Source: Saprospirales bacterium (lineage in GTDB: Bacteria > Bacteroidota > Bacteroidia > Chitinophagales > Saprospiraceae). Taken from it: a stretch of DNA of 6,153 bases. How positions within the stretch are numbered: the stretch's first letter is position 1; each line of letters starts with the position of its first letter. Made by a program: the position numbers and the translations under genes. The stretch lies in NCBI GenBank assembly GCA_003448025.1, contig DLXL01000209.1, positions 7,633 to 13,785 of the forward strand. The letters run 5' to 3'. Under the pieces are notes generated by a model that was given only the letters and a program-made list of their open reading frames with translations, was not told the DNA's origin and searched no databases. Shown here one piece after another: positions 1 through 6,153 of the stretch.

Positions 1-3
1 GTG

Positions 4-35
4 AAAAATTGTTCGCTTTCGGCCAAATTACGAAC
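4..35 (-). terminator. possible weak terminator after the YncE/phosphoesterase gene
   Basis: Just after the stop codon of the phosphoesterase gene, the minus strand reads GTTCG, a 15-nt loop, CGAAC, then AA and five T. The arms (plus-strand 31-35 and 11-15) match perfectly, but the stem is only 5 bp and the T run is short. It is in the right place for a terminator, but the structure is weak and could be chance. The real terminator may lie beyond the left edge. Confidence 0.25.
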
Positions 36-41
36 CAGCTA

Positions 42-2780
42 TTAATGTTTCTGCCGATAATGGTCTTTGCGTTGCTCGCCTTCATCGTCCATACGGGGAC
101 CTTGTTTAATCTTGCGCCAGTCGAAATTTTTGCCGTATTTCTGGAGTGATTTCTTTGCATCGTATACCCTGACATCTGCTTCTTCTGCGTCGTATGGTGT
201 ATAATCGGGCTCTGGCGTGAAAAAATCGTCGAGGATTGAAGCTGTCTGATCGTATTGGTTTACTGCCGGCAAATCGAGCACCGTATAGATGAGACGCAGC
301 AATGAACCAAAATTGGCATGGCGGTGCGAAATGTACCCCCGTTTCACGTAAGGGCCGGCCATCAGCAAAACTGAACGGTGGGCATCCACATGATCTACGC
401 CGCCCTGCGGATCATCTTCCGTAATGATCACAAGGGTACTTTTCCAATAAGGTGTACGACTCAGAAAATGCAGGATTCGACCCAGGGCCATGTCGTTATC
501 GGCTACGAATGAGTGCCTGTAAGGGTAACCATCTTCCGGACGAGCCTCGGAAGTGTGATCATTTGGCAATTGAAGTGCCACCAGCGCCGGCATGGTGTCC
601 TTTCCCTGGAGCCAGCGTTGAGTGAATTCCTGCTCAAACTGATCCATTCGAAACTGGTCGGGAATATTCATATTATATCCTGCATACGTTTGGCTGGTGC
701 GTTGATATACAGCCTTAGGCATGGGGAACACCACTGATTGCGCAGCGCCAAACTCCGTATCCATCCACTCTTCCTGTACACCGGCATATTCATTGGCTTC
801 CCCGAAATTGAAAAAGTCAATGCCGTTTCTGGCCAGATTTTCCCATAAACCGCCTATTTCGTTGTAGTCCTCCGGGTCTACTGCTCCCGTTGCCTTCGGG
901 AACCTGCGACCGGGTGCTTTGGATGCAGGATCGAAGCGTCCTTCTGCAGCAGCATTGGCTTCCACGTATTCATTAGGAATGTGACCAATCATCCAGTGGT
1001 GGCCATGAATGGAAGCATCGGAATCACAATAAAAGTTGTCGGAAAAAGCCCATTGTTTGGCAATTTTCAGGTGATTGGGAGATACCCGGGCATTACGCAA
1101 CGTATCACCGCCGGCTTGTTCAGGCGCAATGGTCACGTTCACGCCAAAACGTGCCAGGCTCTCGTCGCGAACAGTTCCCGGCAACTGGCCCAGCATTTCA
1201 TCGAATGTTCTATTTTCCTTTGTAATATAAAGGATATGTTTGATGGGCGAACGGCGCAATCCTCTTGCCGGGGGCATTGGGTTTTTGCCATCATCGGTAA
1301 GGGTAACCGTTCTGAAGGTATTGTCGATTACTTGCCGGGTCCATTTTTTTAGGGTAGCTGCATTTGGCGCGTCTACGATCTGAAAGATGCCCAATTGAAT
1401 ATCACCGATATAAGTACCCTGAGGTGGCTTTACAAAGTTTTTTCCACCATTTGGCCCGGCGCCTAACCCGCGCGCTGAGGTGATATATAATTTGCGCCCA
1501 TCTTTTGAGGTCAATACCCGGGTAGTGCCCCATCCGGCAGGAATATAGCCTTTCACTTTTTGCTTGTTGGCGTCCACTACAGCCACCGCATTTAAACCAA
1601 GCAGCGCCACATACAGGGTATTTTCGTCCGGCGACAAGCACAGGCCAAATGGCATTAACCCGCGATAGTTATCCACCCGGCGATCCAATTTGAGTTTGAT
1701 TTCGCTGACAACCTGATGTTTTCTATAATCAATAACCGTAATCAGGTCGTTGGTCGCGTTGGAAACATACGCGAAGCGGCTCCCTACGGCAATGGAATTG
1801 GGGCTAGCACCACCCACAATTTCAACATCTTCAATGATTTCGCCTATTTGATGACCTGTTTTAAAACGATCCCTGACCTCCATACGCTCCAGATCAATGG
1901 TCCAGACACTCATGGCTTCTTCTGCCAGGGCCGAGCCGAGTCCGGGGATGAAGCGGCCATCTGGCAAGGTTACTCCATGCTCCGATTCGGGGGTAGGATG
2001 TGCGTAAGGTGGAAACTGGAGCAGCATAGTATCCTTATTAGCCGGTGTCAGGCCTGGTACCATGGGGTAATTATATAAACCAACATTGGCTACAAAAGCC
2101 ATTTTTTTATCAGGAGTCAGGGAAATGCCAAATGGGATACGTCCCACATTTACCGAACCTGTGATGCGTTTACTGGAGAGATCTACCCTCACCAGTCGAT
2201 TGTTGCCCCGATCAAGAGCATACACCAATCCACGTGTGGCATCCAGCGCCAGATCAGAAGTATAAGAATCGGTATAATCTATGCCTCCAAAGGGGCCATT
2301 GAGCGAAATAGAGTCTGTTTTTCGCAGGTTTTCGCTGTCAAAAACGATGATATTGCCGCCGTCTCCACCACTCAGGTAAGCGGTTTTGCTATCCGGACCA
2401 AAAGTTGCTCCTATAAAAGTGGCATTATTAATGGCTGGAATCTTCTTGTCAAAACTGGGTATACGGGCAACCTGATCCGGTTGTTGCAAGTTTACCACTG
2501 TAAGCACGCCGTTGTGGTGAAGCACTATGGCACGTTTTTCATCCGGCGACAAAGCCATGCCAAAAGGAGCACGGGTTATTTGGGTAGTTTTGCCCACCGG
2601 CGTTACATATCTGCCGCTGGGCAGGACACTATAGTTGGCTGGATCTATTTTGCAGTATTCGGACAGGCCGGGAACCTGAAGTGTTTGGACGGTTTTCTGC
2701 GCGGCGATATAACTCGTAGGCAGAAGAAGACCCACAGATGCCAGGGTTATGAAGGATAAAAAAAGAGTTAGGCGTTTCAT
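42..2780 (-). CDS. secreted bifunctional YncE-type beta-propeller / alkaline phosphatase-superfamily phosphoesterase
   Basis: Complete 912-residue protein, stop TAA at 44-42. Residues 1-27 are a Sec signal peptide (MKR, a hydrophobic core, likely cleavage after YIAA), which fixes the ATG at 2780-2778; the next in-frame Met is residue 76. Residues about 60-470 form a YVTN/YncE-like propeller with about seven blade motifs: PFGMALSPD (72), ATFGPDSKTAYLSG (125), DLALDATRGLVYALD (176), PFGISLTPD (216), SPNSIAV (326), PFGLCLSPDENTLYVA (377), TSKDGRKLYITS (424). Residues about 512-855 are a phosphoesterase domain like that of acid phosphatase AcpA and phospholipase C: KENRTFDEM (521), DNFYCDSDASIHGHHWM (581-597, Ser590 a candidate nucleophile), NDHT (740), VADNDMALGRI (759), EDDPQGGVDHVDAHRS (788-803). 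Glu522, Asn523, His742, Glu788, Asp789/790 and His797 are likely metal or active-site residues. This matches the known 'bifunctional YncE family / alkaline phosphatase family' architecture. The natural substrate is unknown. The last 50 residues are strongly charged and there is no T9SS tail, so a periplasmic location is inferred. Confidence 0.93.
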   Translation of the reverse strand: MKRLTLFLSFITLASVGLLLPTSYIAAQKTVQTLQVPGLSEYCKIDPANYSVLPSGRYVTPVGKTTQITRAPFGMALSPDEKRAIVLHHNGVLTVVNLQQPDQVARIPSFDKKIPAINNATFIGATFGPDSKTAYLSGGDGGNIIVFDSENLRKTDSISLNGPFGGIDYTDSYTSDLALDATRGLVYALDRGNNRLVRVDLSSKRITGSVNVGRIPFGISLTPDKKMAFVANVGLYNYPMVPGLTPANKDTMLLQFPPYAHPTPESEHGVTLPDGRFIPGLGSALAEEAMSVWTIDLERMEVRDRFKTGHQIGEIIEDVEIVGGASPNSIAVGSRFAYVSNATNDLITVIDYRKHQVVSEIKLKLDRRVDNYRGLMPFGLCLSPDENTLYVALLGLNAVAVVDANKQKVKGYIPAGWGTTRVLTSKDGRKLYITSARGLGAGPNGGKNFVKPPQGTYIGDIQLGIFQIVDAPNAATLKKWTRQVIDNTFRTVTLTDDGKNPMPPARGLRRSPIKHILYITKENRTFDEMLGQLPGTVRDESLARFGVNVTIAPEQAGGDTLRNARVSPNHLKIAKQWAFSDNFYCDSDASIHGHHWMIGHIPNEYVEANAAAEGRFDPASKAPGRRFPKATGAVDPEDYNEIGGLWENLARNGIDFFNFGEANEYAGVQEEWMDTEFGAAQSVVFPMPKAVYQRTSQTYAGYNMNIPDQFRMDQFEQEFTQRWLQGKDTMPALVALQLPNDHTSEARPEDGYPYRHSFVADNDMALGRILHFLSRTPYWKSTLVIITEDDPQGGVDHVDAHRSVLLMAGPYVKRGYISHRHANFGSLLRLIYTVLDLPAVNQYDQTASILDDFFTPEPDYTPYDAEEADVRVYDAKKSLQKYGKNFDWRKIKQGPRMDDEGEQRKDHYRQKH
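2700..2780 (-). other. Sec signal peptide of the phosphoesterase
   Basis: Codons 1-27 encode a basic n-region (MKR), a hydrophobic stretch (LTLFLSFITLASVGLLL) and a small-residue end (SYIAA) before Gln28. No cysteine follows the cleavage region, so it does not look like a lipoprotein signal. It supports export through the Sec system to the periplasm. Confidence 0.85.
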
Positions 2781-2817
2781 CTACAATATTGTTTGAAGTA
2801 AATGTCGAGATGAAACG
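2773..2817 (-). promoter_or_regulatory. inverted repeat over the start codon, possible translation-control hairpin
   Basis: On the coding (minus) strand CGTTTCATCT is followed, after 25 nt, by its exact reverse complement AGATGAAACG. The second arm holds the start codon and the next codons of the phosphoesterase gene (ATG at 2780-2778). In the mRNA a 10-bp helix would pair the AUG with the leader. No Shine-Dalgarno is visible before the ATG (CAATATTGTAG precedes it), so access to an unpaired start region would matter. Seen: the perfect repeat and its position. Inferred: that it folds and regulates translation. It could also be a DNA-binding site or chance. Confidence 0.45.
2783..2792. repeat. 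10-nt perfect palindrome ACAATATTGT in the leader
   Basis: ACAATATTGT reads the same on both strands and ends two bases before the ATG of the phosphoesterase gene, directly against one arm of the start-codon inverted repeat. It could be a small operator half-site or part of the loop of that hairpin. It is short and AT-rich, so chance is quite possible. Confidence 0.3.
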
Positions 2818-2929
2818 GGAATTAAGCGTGGAAGGAGGGATTAAGTTTGTGTTATGAAGGTGGTTGAGGCGGGTTCCCAACATTATCGGGACAGTAAGAC
2901 AATGCGGGCTGAAAAAATCTGCCCAATAC

Positions 2930-2964
2930 AAAAAAAGCGCCGTCTCCATAATTGATACGGCGCC
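2930..2964 (-). terminator. rho-independent terminator of the phytase-like/T9SS gene
   Basis: The minus strand reads G-GCGCCGT, a 13-nt middle, ACGGCGC, then seven T. The 7-bp GC-rich stem (plus 2957-2963 with 2937-2943) is perfect. It gains an outer G-U pair and, past one mismatch, two inner pairs closing a 7-nt loop. It lies 36 nt past the TAA of the upstream gene. The T run is on the minus-strand side only, which gives the direction. It should separate transcription of the two genes at least in part. Confidence 0.85.
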
Positions 2965-2979
2965 AAGGTTTCACCAATC

Positions 2980-2994
2980 TACGTTGCTAACGTA
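2980..2994 (-). other. small hairpin just after the stop codon
   Basis: TACGTT and AACGTA, separated by GCT on the plus strand, form a perfect 6-bp stem with a 3-nt loop that starts six bases past the TAA of the T9SS gene. No T run follows it, so it is not a terminator by itself. It may be a minor mRNA 3' structure upstream of the terminator, or chance. Confidence 0.25.
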
Positions 2995-2999
2995 ACCGT

Positions 3000-5900
3000 T
3001 TACCGCTGGATCACTATCCGTCTGGTAACCGTTTCCTGTCCGGCTTTAATACGCAGTATATAGGTGCCTTGAGGCAACTGACGCACATCCAGTGATTCCT
3101 GAATCTGGTCTGTAACGCCGTTTTGCGCAGCCAATACCTGCTGCCCGATGGCGTTCAACAATTCCCATTGTACCTCAGTTGCCTGAGGTAGCTGAGCCTG
3201 CAAGTTGAGCCAAAGGCTTGTCGGGTTAGGGAACACCTCCAGTGTCGATGCCCAGCTTGCTTCCGTTACACCTACACAGGTTTCTACTTCCACCAGGATG
3301 TCATCGGTAGCAGTACAGCCTTGAGCGTTGGTCACGGTTACGACATACACATTTTCGGTATTTACCGTAATGGACTGGCTGGTAGTACCATTAGACCAGG
3401 CATATTGCGCGCCCGGATTACCTGCATTCAACACAAGTGTCTGGTTGCTGCAAATAGTGGTATCTGCACCAAGCGCAATCACTGGTAATGGGTTTTCTGC
3501 CACAATTACCGTTACGATAGAATCGCAACCCAGGCTGTTCACCAGGGTAAACTGTTGGGTTGCACCGGCTGGAATTTGCGTACCCTGGTACACAAAGAAC
3601 TGTCCGGCACAAGCGCTGCCATTGAGGGTACTTGCAGAATTAGGCAAAATGTTGATGGCCACGGTATCCGTGTCTGAACAGCCGGTTACCAGCGTAACCC
3701 GAACCGAATACACACCTGATGTGGTTACATTGATAGACGCGGAAGTGGCGCCGGTAGACCACAAGGTAGCAGCCCCAGGGTAGCCATTGGTCAGTGTAAT
3801 CGTTTGACCATCGCAGGTGGTAATATCTGTTCCCAGGTCAACATTCGGAGTAGCAGCATTTACCAGCGTCACGGCATCGGAACCTACACAACCCTGAGGG
3901 CTGGTTACTGTAACGGTATAGGAACCGGCTACATTGGCAGCAATGGTTTGAGCGGTTTCGCCGTTGCTCCATTGGTAAGTAGCTCCCGCATTGCCGGCAT
4001 CCAGTGTGAGTGTTTGGCCCAGACACAGGTTTTTATTCGGACCGAGGTCTACCACAGGGTTCTGTGCACCATTGATAAAGATAAATCCGGTTCCTTCACA
4101 ACCCACCTCATTGGTAACGCTTACAGCATACCCCCCAGGACTGTTCACCGTGATGCTTTGGGTTGTTTCCCCGTTACTCCACAAATAGGTTTGGTGTACA
4201 CCCGCATCCAGTGTAAGCGAAGCGCCCGGACAAAGCGGCTGGTTGCCGCCCAGATCTACACTTGGGAAATCAGACTGGCCAATGGTAATAGTATCGCGGG
4301 AAGTGCAACCAAAAGCTGTAACCGCAGTCACCGCATAGGTACCCGCCGAATCAATCAAACGATTAACGTCGGTGTTGCCGTCAGACCAAATGGCTTGTGT
4401 AATACCCTGACCTCCAAGTTCTAAAACGGCCTCCAGAGATCCGCAGGTTATGAAATCCTGTCCCAGGCTTACCTGGCAGTACGGACTAACATAATCCAGA
4501 TGCTTATTGACCGGCAGGTGATATTCATACAAACGGGTGGTTTTGCCGGTCAGGGTAATCAATCCATCCGCATTAGGGGAGGCTATGCCGAAATCGTTGT
4601 CGTTGATTACAGCAATCGTGGAATCATTCACGATGGCCAGGCCTTCCGGTTTGTCGTGCTGACGTTCCCAGCCTAATTCCAGGAGGTCCAGGAACAGTTC
4701 CTTTTGCACTGGCACAATGCCATTGGCAGTCAGACCGGCAGGGTCGATTAACTGCTCAAGTGTTTTTCCGTTGAAATTATTTCCGCTCACCGGAGTAGCG
4801 TTTTCAATGCTAAACTTGTAGATATTCTTGGCATTCCAGCCATTGCGCTCGGCGTGTTCCAGCACCAAAAACTCATGGTTGTTTACCGCGGCCAGGTCGC
4901 CTAATTTCCAGTCGCGGCTGCGAATCTGTCCAAGTACCGGATCGTGCACATACACATACGTTTGCATGTTACCGGTAGCCGGATCGAGTTCTACCAAACG
5001 GTGGATACGGGAGTTGTTTCCGGTAGCTACGTCAGGGTTATTAGCCGGGCTTTGAATAATAGCGTAGATTTTTCCATTGGGCGTGTAGGCTATGCCTTCC
5101 AGACCGCGATTTGCACGGCGTTTGCCCAACAGGGAGTCGAGTGGCGCGTCTTCGTTTTCTACCGGGAACGGTGTAAAACGCTGAATGACTTGAAAATCTG
5201 CATTCAATTTCCAGATACTGGTGCCATATTCATCACAAACCCAGAAATTACCTTCGTTGTCCTGAATAAGTCCTTCAGAATCCAGCCCCCATGCATCGTT
5301 GTTTAACACCGTAGCATTGGTATCTGCCCAGGCTACCTCACCGGTATTACCTTGTCCGATGGGAAGTGGCAATCCGCTGACTCCGGTTCCATCCGGGCGT
5401 TTAACGAAGTCACGATCTTCTACCGTCAGTAGGCCGTTTTCCGGCCGAACCTGCCATGTTGCAGGCGCATAATCCGGGAATGGGAATACCAGCGTGATTG
5501 CTCCATTAGACAGCGGATGGTTGATGGCATCGGCATTGGGGCCACGATCGGCAATCATTCGGTACGAACCGTCGCGGTACATAAGGCCGGAAATGCCGCC
5601 TTCCCGAATGGTATCGCCATACACGCCAATAGCAGGGGTATCGTCGAATGCATATTTGATCAGGCTATATTCGTCTGTTTGTGTGCGGTCCACTTCAATC
5701 TCAAACACCGATAAGGTGCCGCTTACTTCATTGGAAACTACGATCAGATCCCGTTGATTCGGGCTTTCCGCTTTTGGAATGAAGATGATGCCTTCCGGCC
5801 CCAGATCGCCACCTGCGGTGCTGCCCAGGGCGCGGGTATTGATCCACTGTACGTATTCAGGTGCTTCCGGATTGGTTACATCATACACCAATACTCCGCC

Positions 5901-6153
5901 TATGCGCTCCAGCGCAGTAAAGGCATAGTTGCGGCCATTAATGGTTCCTAACGTTACGCCTTCCGGCTCCGGACCTTTGTCGTCGGAGCGATTTTTACGG
6001 GTATTATTGGAATTGCTGGCATTGAACATGGCGCCATACACCGGATCAGCAGCCGTAATGCGCTCCAGATCATCGCCGCTGTCCCAAACCAGGGCGCCGG
6101 TTGAGGCATTCCAGATGGAAATAGAACGACCACCAAGCGTGTGGATCTCGTCA
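3000..6153 (-). CDS. large T9SS-secreted protein: choice-of-anchor I end + esterase-like phytase domain + Ig-like repeats (5' partial)
   Basis: The frame is open to the right edge, so the start is missing. The GTG at 6041-6039 is internal, since the 37 codons before it continue a family motif (HTLGGRSISIW, SGDDLERITAADP). 1,050 codons are present, ending in TAA at 3002-3000. Counting from the first full codon: residues 1-157 are the end of a choice-of-anchor I domain (SDDKGPEPEGV at 56, ALERIGGVLVYDVTNPEAP); about 167-546 match the esterase-like domain of phytase (ISGLMYRDG, ADRGPNAD at 201, WGLDSEGL at 288, CDEYG at 306, NRGLEGIA at 348, KPEGLAIVNDS at 501); 559-959 are six Cys-paired repeats; 971-1050 are a T9SS sorting domain. 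The likely role is a surface or released protein acting on phosphate esters or a related extracellular substrate. The catalytic activity is inferred from the family name only, and many such proteins are untested. The next gene, 219 nt downstream on the same strand, is a phosphoesterase. Confidence 0.92.
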   Translation of the reverse strand, partial: DEIHTLGGRSISIWNASTGALVWDSGDDLERITAADPVYGAMFNASNSNNTRKNRSDDKGPEPEGVTLGTINGRNYAFTALERIGGVLVYDVTNPEAPEYVQWINTRALGSTAGGDLGPEGIIFIPKAESPNQRDLIVVSNEVSGTLSVFEIEVDRTQTDEYSLIKYAFDDTPAIGVYGDTIREGGISGLMYRDGSYRMIADRGPNADAINHPLSNGAITLVFPFPDYAPATWQVRPENGLLTVEDRDFVKRPDGTGVSGLPLPIGQGNTGEVAWADTNATVLNNDAWGLDSEGLIQDNEGNFWVCDEYGTSIWKLNADFQVIQRFTPFPVENEDAPLDSLLGKRRANRGLEGIAYTPNGKIYAIIQSPANNPDVATGNNSRIHRLVELDPATGNMQTYVYVHDPVLGQIRSRDWKLGDLAAVNNHEFLVLEHAERNGWNAKNIYKFSIENATPVSGNNFNGKTLEQLIDPAGLTANGIVPVQKELFLDLLELGWERQHDKPEGLAIVNDSTIAVINDNDFGIASPNADGLITLTGKTTRLYEYHLPVNKHLDYVSPYCQVSLGQDFITCGSLEAVLELGGQGITQAIWSDGNTDVNRLIDSAGTYAVTAVTAFGCTSRDTITIGQSDFPSVDLGGNQPLCPGASLTLDAGVHQTYLWSNGETTQSITVNSPGGYAVSVTNEVGCEGTGFIFINGAQNPVVDLGPNKNLCLGQTLTLDAGNAGATYQWSNGETAQTIAANVAGSYTVTVTSPQGCVGSDAVTLVNAATPNVDLGTDITTCDGQTITLTNGYPGAATLWSTGATSASINVTTSGVYSVRVTLVTGCSDTDTVAINILPNSASTLNGSACAGQFFVYQGTQIPAGATQQFTLVNSLGCDSIVTVIVAENPLPVIALGADTTICSNQTLVLNAGNPGAQYAWSNGTTSQSITVNTENVYVVTVTNAQGCTATDDILVEVETCVGVTEASWASTLEVFPNPTSLWLNLQAQLPQATEVQWELLNAIGQQVLAAQNGVTDQIQESLDVRQLPQGTYILRIKAGQETVTRRIVIQR
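3003..3242 (-). other. T9SS type A C-terminal sorting domain
   Basis: The last 80 residues start with LEVFPNPTSLWLNLQ and end with LPQGTYILRIKAGQETVTRR and a short IVIQR tail. This is the standard pattern of the Por secretion tail: an FPNP motif, a central LLNAIGQQV strand, GTYILRI, and a basic-hydrophobic end. The domain directs export by the PorU-type system, with cleavage and attachment to surface lipopolysaccharide or release. It marks the host as Bacteroidota. Confidence 0.93.
3276..4478 (-). repeat. six tandem Cys-paired Ig/PKD-like protein repeats
   Basis: Units from the N-terminal side: R1 4478-4263 (72 residues, divergent), R2 4262-4056 (69), R3 4055-3846 (70), R4 3845-3633 (71), R5 3632-3483 (50, a different type), R6 3482-3276 (69). 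The common pattern is VDLG-x4-C-x-G-x2-L-LDAG, then Y-WSNGETTQSI, G-Y-VTVT and GC. Each unit has one Cys near the start and one in the late GC motif, as expected for a disulfide in each domain. Codons differ between units even where residues agree, so the duplications are not recent. They probably act as a stalk or adhesive spacer between the enzyme-like part and the sorting domain. Confidence 0.85.
4515..5654 (-). other. esterase-like domain of phytase
   Basis: About 380 residues with the conserved acidic and glycine motifs of this Pfam-type family: ADRGPNAD, LDSEGLIQD, VCDEYGTSIWKL, RANRGLEGIAYTPNG, FLVLEHAERNG and KPEGLAIVND. Repeated strand patterns suggest a beta-propeller. The domain sits directly after the choice-of-anchor I domain, with only a short linker (DRTQTDEYS). 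Biochemical activity for this family is poorly established, so phosphate ester hydrolysis is a family-based guess. Confidence 0.8.
5682..6153 (-). other. choice-of-anchor I domain, C-terminal part
   Basis: The first roughly 157 residues visible carry hallmarks of this propeller-like family: HTLGGRSISIW, SGDDLERIT, an SDDKGPEPEGV turn, ERIGGVLVYDVTNPEAP, GPEGIIFIP and LIVVSNEVSGTLSVFEI. The complete domain is usually several hundred residues, so most of it and the signal peptide should lie to the right of the window. The family is found in secreted proteins that use varied C-terminal anchors, here T9SS. Confidence 0.82.

Noticed and set aside
981..1352. 123-codon plus-strand open frame
   Set aside because: It is antisense to conserved phosphoesterase and propeller motifs and has no recognisable protein features.
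2878..2885. TAATGTTG on the minus strand as a -7 promoter box for the phosphoesterase gene
   Set aside because: It has one mismatch to TAnnTTTG, and the nearest upstream TTG is only 14 nt away, too close for the usual spacing.
2629..2949. 106-codon minus-strand open frame overlapping the phosphoesterase start and the leader
   Set aside because: It runs out of frame into the signal peptide and propeller region, and its residues resemble no family. The correct frame has a clear signal peptide.
3328..3783. 151-codon plus-strand open frame
   Set aside because: It is a shadow of the T9SS gene repeats, with no family match and no upstream signals.
3804..4424. 206-codon open frame on the plus strand opposite the Ig-like repeats
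   Set aside because: It is antisense to a well-supported coding region, has no recognisable domain and shows the composition expected from reading repeat codons backwards.
3276..4478. Recent DNA-level tandem duplication
   Set aside because: The units align as protein, but matching DNA stretches are only about 10-12 nt long and synonymous sites differ widely, so this is an old, diverged repeat array.
6039..6041. GTG as the start of the large T9SS gene
   Set aside because: The frame stays open to the window edge, and the 37 upstream codons encode a conserved part of the choice-of-anchor I domain. There is also no signal peptide after the GTG.

Overview
The window looks like chromosomal DNA of a Bacteroidota bacterium, perhaps from the Saprospirales/Chitinophagales side. 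The evidence is a C-terminal type IX secretion (T9SS) sorting domain, a run of cysteine-paired Ig/PKD-like repeats of the kind common in large secreted proteins of that phylum, and start regions without a clear Shine-Dalgarno. The lineage below phylum is an inference from protein style, not from a marker gene.

There are only two real genes, both on the minus strand, so the window reads from right to left. Positions 6153-3000 hold the 3' part (1,050 codons) of a large gene whose start lies beyond the right edge. Its protein has the end of a choice-of-anchor I (beta-propeller-like) domain, then an esterase-like phytase domain, six Cys-paired extracellular repeats and a T9SS sorting domain. It should be exported across the outer membrane and attached to the surface or released. 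A well-formed rho-independent terminator follows it (2964-2930).

Positions 2780-42 hold a complete 912-residue gene with a Sec signal peptide, a YncE/YVTN-type seven-bladed propeller and a C-terminal phosphoesterase of the alkaline phosphatase/phospholipase C superfamily. It has no T9SS tail, so it is probably periplasmic or attached otherwise. Its start codon lies inside a perfect 10-bp inverted repeat (2773-2817) that could fold in the mRNA and hide the AUG.

Taken together, the pair suggests extracytoplasmic handling of phosphate esters: a surface-exposed phytase-like protein next to a periplasmic phosphoesterase. This is inferred from domain content and adjacency. The terminator and the roughly 150-nt leader between the genes indicate they are probably not a tight operon. 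I saw no RNA genes, CRISPR array, insertion sequence or phage gene, and no clear sign of an undescribed defence or mobile system. The other open frames on both strands are shadows of these two genes.
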